NCBI RefSeq assembly: GCF_016618195.1
Contig: NZ_CP067099.1
Coordinates: 186,001-250,000, forward strand
DNA from: Providencia manganoxydans
Lineage (GTDB): Bacteria; Pseudomonadota; Gammaproteobacteria; Enterobacterales; Enterobacteriaceae
Length of the DNA: 64,000 nt
Direction of reading: 5' to 3'
The position numbers and the translations under genes are program-made. How positions within the stretch are numbered: the stretch's first letter is position 1; each line of letters starts with the position of its first letter. The notes under the pieces were generated by a model. It saw nothing but the letters and a program-made list of their open reading frames with translations. It was not told the origin of the DNA and did not search any database. This document shows, piece after piece, positions 62,431 through 64,000 of the stretch.

Positions 62431-63343
62431 ACCTTTCTCCAAAATAATGGGTAAGATACAAAGCGTCACGAATGCCAAATAGCATGTCGCTGCCTGAACT
62501 AGACCCGATATCTAAAATCTGACGAAACTGTGGATAAATATCTTTTTTGCTTGCTGCTACTAACATTTGCAGTAGCTGTAATATGTTTTCTCGATATTGA
62601 TGATTAATGGCTTTTTCTAAGGTAATGGCACTGACTTTGGTGGTTGTTGTGCGTGCATTATTAATACCTTGTTGAAACTGGCATTTAAGATGTTGTAGTG
62701 GATGGTGCTTGAGCAATAAAAATGCCATTAGCCCCACTAAATAGTCATCTGCCGATGGTGTTAAACCAATGCCTAACCCAATAAATTGTTTAATAATATC
62801 TGGTAGTATTTGATACTGCTGTTTTAGCAATACATTAATTAATTCATTTCGTAATAAATTTAATTTTTCAGATGTAGCTAAATAAAATAAGTTATCACCA
62901 CAATAATTAAATAACGAATTCCCTTCTGTTTTTAGAAGTTCATCAATGATATTTACCTTGTTATTTAAAAAAGAAAGGTACTGTTTTTGGTTTATTTTAT
63001 TAGGATTAAAAAAAATTTCTTTTGGAAGCCATTTTTGACAAAAAGAAAAAGATAAAAAATAATGGTCAGCCAAATAAATAATTTTTTCAGAAAAATAAAC
63101 CTGATCCCCTTCCTGTAAATTTAATCGAGTAAAATCATTGTTTAATATTCGACAACTGTTTGGCGCATTATCTAATTCAGTACTGAGCAAAGTAAAAAGT
63201 GTATCACCTACAGAAATATTGAGTGCTTTATGAAATATTTGCTCTACTGTACCTGAAAAAGCAGGCTGATCTAACAATTGCAGAAATGCTACATCAGCCG
63301 AAATACCATACAGTTGTTGTCGTTGAGTCTTGATGGTATCCAC
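62420..63343 (-). CDS. allH: Oxamate carbamoyltransferase subunit AllH (YlbF, DUF2877)
   Basis: 307 residues with GTG start and AAGGAGG just upstream. DUF2877 motifs: FIGLGIGLTPSADDYLVGLMAFLLL (the glycine-rich GLTPSGDD-type motif) and SSSGSDMLFGIRDAL (SGxDML). E. coli YlbF (AllH) has the same place next to FdrA. N-terminal half carries a charged, low-similarity region. It is 18 bp downstream of the ankyrin gene and overlaps fdrA by 11 nt. With AllF and AllG it forms the carbamoyltransferase. Confidence 0.9.
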   Translation of the reverse strand: MDTIKTQRQQLYGISADVAFLQLLDQPAFSGTVEQIFHKALNISVGDTLFTLLSTELDNAPNSCRILNNDFTRLNLQEGDQVYFSEKIIYLADHYFLSFSFCQKWLPKEIFFNPNKINQKQYLSFLNNKVNIIDELLKTEGNSLFNYCGDNLFYLATSEKLNLLRNELINVLLKQQYQILPDIIKQFIGLGIGLTPSADDYLVGLMAFLLLKHHPLQHLKCQFQQGINNARTTTTKVSAITLEKAINHQYRENILQLLQMLVAASKKDIYPQFRQILDIGSSSGSDMLFGIRDALYLTHYFGERYVD

Positions 63344-63361
63344 AAGCCTCCTTGTGATGCA

Positions 63362-63958
63362 TTATGCGCCAGCCGCTATCAGCAATTCCGCAATTTCGTG
63401 ATAACCTTTTTCACGTGCTAACTCTAAAGGTTTCTTACCGTATTTATCGGTCATATGTGGGTTTGCGCCATGGTCGAGCAGCAGCTTGACGATTTGTTGT
63501 TGTTTCTCTCCGCCATCATTGAGCACGATAGCTTCAAGTAAGGGTGTCCAGCCAACAAAGTTGGTGTGATTAACATTAATTTCTGTTTTTTCTAGTAGCT
63601 CACGAACGATTTCAACATGACCTTTTTCGCTAGCAGGGGTAATGCCTACGCCACCAAAGCGAGTTAATAAATCTAAATTTGGTTTCGCTGGAAGTACGAT
63701 ACGCAATAATGTTAAATCATTATTTAAGCAGCTTAATAAAAATGGGTTAAAACAGGTTTGATCTTGTTTATTAATATCAGCACCTGCATTAATCAGAAAT
63801 TTAACGCATTCATAATGTTTATTGAGGCTGGCATTGACAATAGCAGTACGTCCTTGGCGGTTGGTGATATTGATATCAACCCCTTTTTCAAGACAGCTTT
63901 TTAATATGTCTAGATTGCCTTGCTCTGCGGCGGATAAAAATTCCTGTTCGATTGTCAT
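63362..63958 (-). CDS. Ankyrin-repeat protein at the head of the oxamate cluster
   Basis: 198 residues built of five to six ankyrin repeats (DILKSCLEKGVDINITNRQGRTAIVNASLN; CVKFLINAGADINKQDQTCFNPFLLSCLN; VRELLEKTEINVNHTNFVGWTPLLEAIVLN; IVKLLLDHGANPHMTDKYGKKPLELAREKG). No signal peptide or TM, so it is cytoplasmic. GGGGA lies 8 nt before the ATG. Such ankyrin proteins are often first in fdrA-ylbE-ylbF operons; the job is unknown, perhaps assembly of the three-subunit enzyme or regulation. It is the first gene of the operon in this window, with its promoter to the right. Confidence 0.85.
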   Translation of the reverse strand: MTIEQEFLSAAEQGNLDILKSCLEKGVDINITNRQGRTAIVNASLNKHYECVKFLINAGADINKQDQTCFNPFLLSCLNNDLTLLRIVLPAKPNLDLLTRFGGVGITPASEKGHVEIVRELLEKTEINVNHTNFVGWTPLLEAIVLNDGGEKQQQIVKLLLDHGANPHMTDKYGKKPLELAREKGYHEIAELLIAAGA

Positions 63959-64000
63959 GATAGTCCCCTGTTAAGGTTGTTAAACCCAATATCTCTTTAT

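Noticed and set aside
1..64000. tRNA, rRNA genes or complete insertion sequences
   Set aside because: None could be recognised; no transposase or integrase frame is present and no cloverleaf was found by eye.

Overview
The window looks like chromosomal DNA of an AT-rich enterobacterium of the Morganellaceae, most likely Providencia. The reasons are a complete SPI-1-class type III secretion system (T3SS), a long MR/P-like chaperone-usher fimbrial operon flanked by MrpJ-type regulators as in Proteus/Providencia, and enterobacterial operon styles and palindromic repeats. The genus is an inference from gene content; no rRNA or tRNA gene was seen.

Layout. (1) 1-4475, minus strand: a catabolic operon with an aldolase of the LsrF/DeoC/LacD type, a GlpP-type antiterminator homologue, an FGGY sugar kinase, a short-chain dehydrogenase and a 2-hydroxyacid dehydrogenase cut by the window edge. 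A strong intrinsic terminator lies in the leader just before the first gene, so control by antitermination is likely. (2) 4739-13624, minus: a 2576-residue inverse autotransporter (invasin/intimin family), a YscW-like lipoprotein that may be the secretin pilotin, and a winged-helix regulator. (3) 13954-18272, minus: orgC?-orgB-orgA-prgK-prgJ-prgI-prgH (basal body, needle, inner rod, sorting platform). (4) 18473-38759, plus, head-to-head with the prg operon: an InvF-like regulator, invG-invE-invA-invB-invC-invI-invJ-spaO-spaP-spaQ-spaR-spaS, then sicA-sipB-sipC-sipD-sipA-like-iacP. Together these encode secretin, export gate, ATPase, ruler, translocators and effector. sipD (needle-tip protein) is interrupted by one in-frame TAA codon, so the system may be unable to contact host cells unless the stop is an error or is read through. 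hilA, hilD, iagB, invH and sptP equivalents were not seen.

(5) 39056-41365, plus: an inositol-monophosphatase-family enzyme and an organophosphate:phosphate antiporter. (6) 41399-42517: a long AT-rich gap with inverted repeats. (7) 42518-52613: a fimbrial locus with an MrpJ-like regulator, a 33-bp palindrome before the major pilin, two pilins, usher, chaperone, five more pilin-type subunits, a 600-bp possibly decayed stretch, a two-domain tip adhesin and a second, convergent MrpJ-like regulator. (8) 52614-55180: a 1-kb gap with a Fur-box-like site, an unknown two-TM protein and a small serine hydrolase.

(9) 55195-63958, minus: a nitrogen/energy catabolic cluster. It encodes an ankyrin protein, the three oxamate carbamoyltransferase subunits (AllH, FdrA/AllF, AllG), an NCS2-type permease, carbamate kinase and a Tat-exported cytosine-deaminase-like amidohydrolase. 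The likely logic is uptake of a nitrogen heterocycle or ureide, then carbamoyl transfer to give carbamoyl phosphate, from which carbamate kinase makes ATP.
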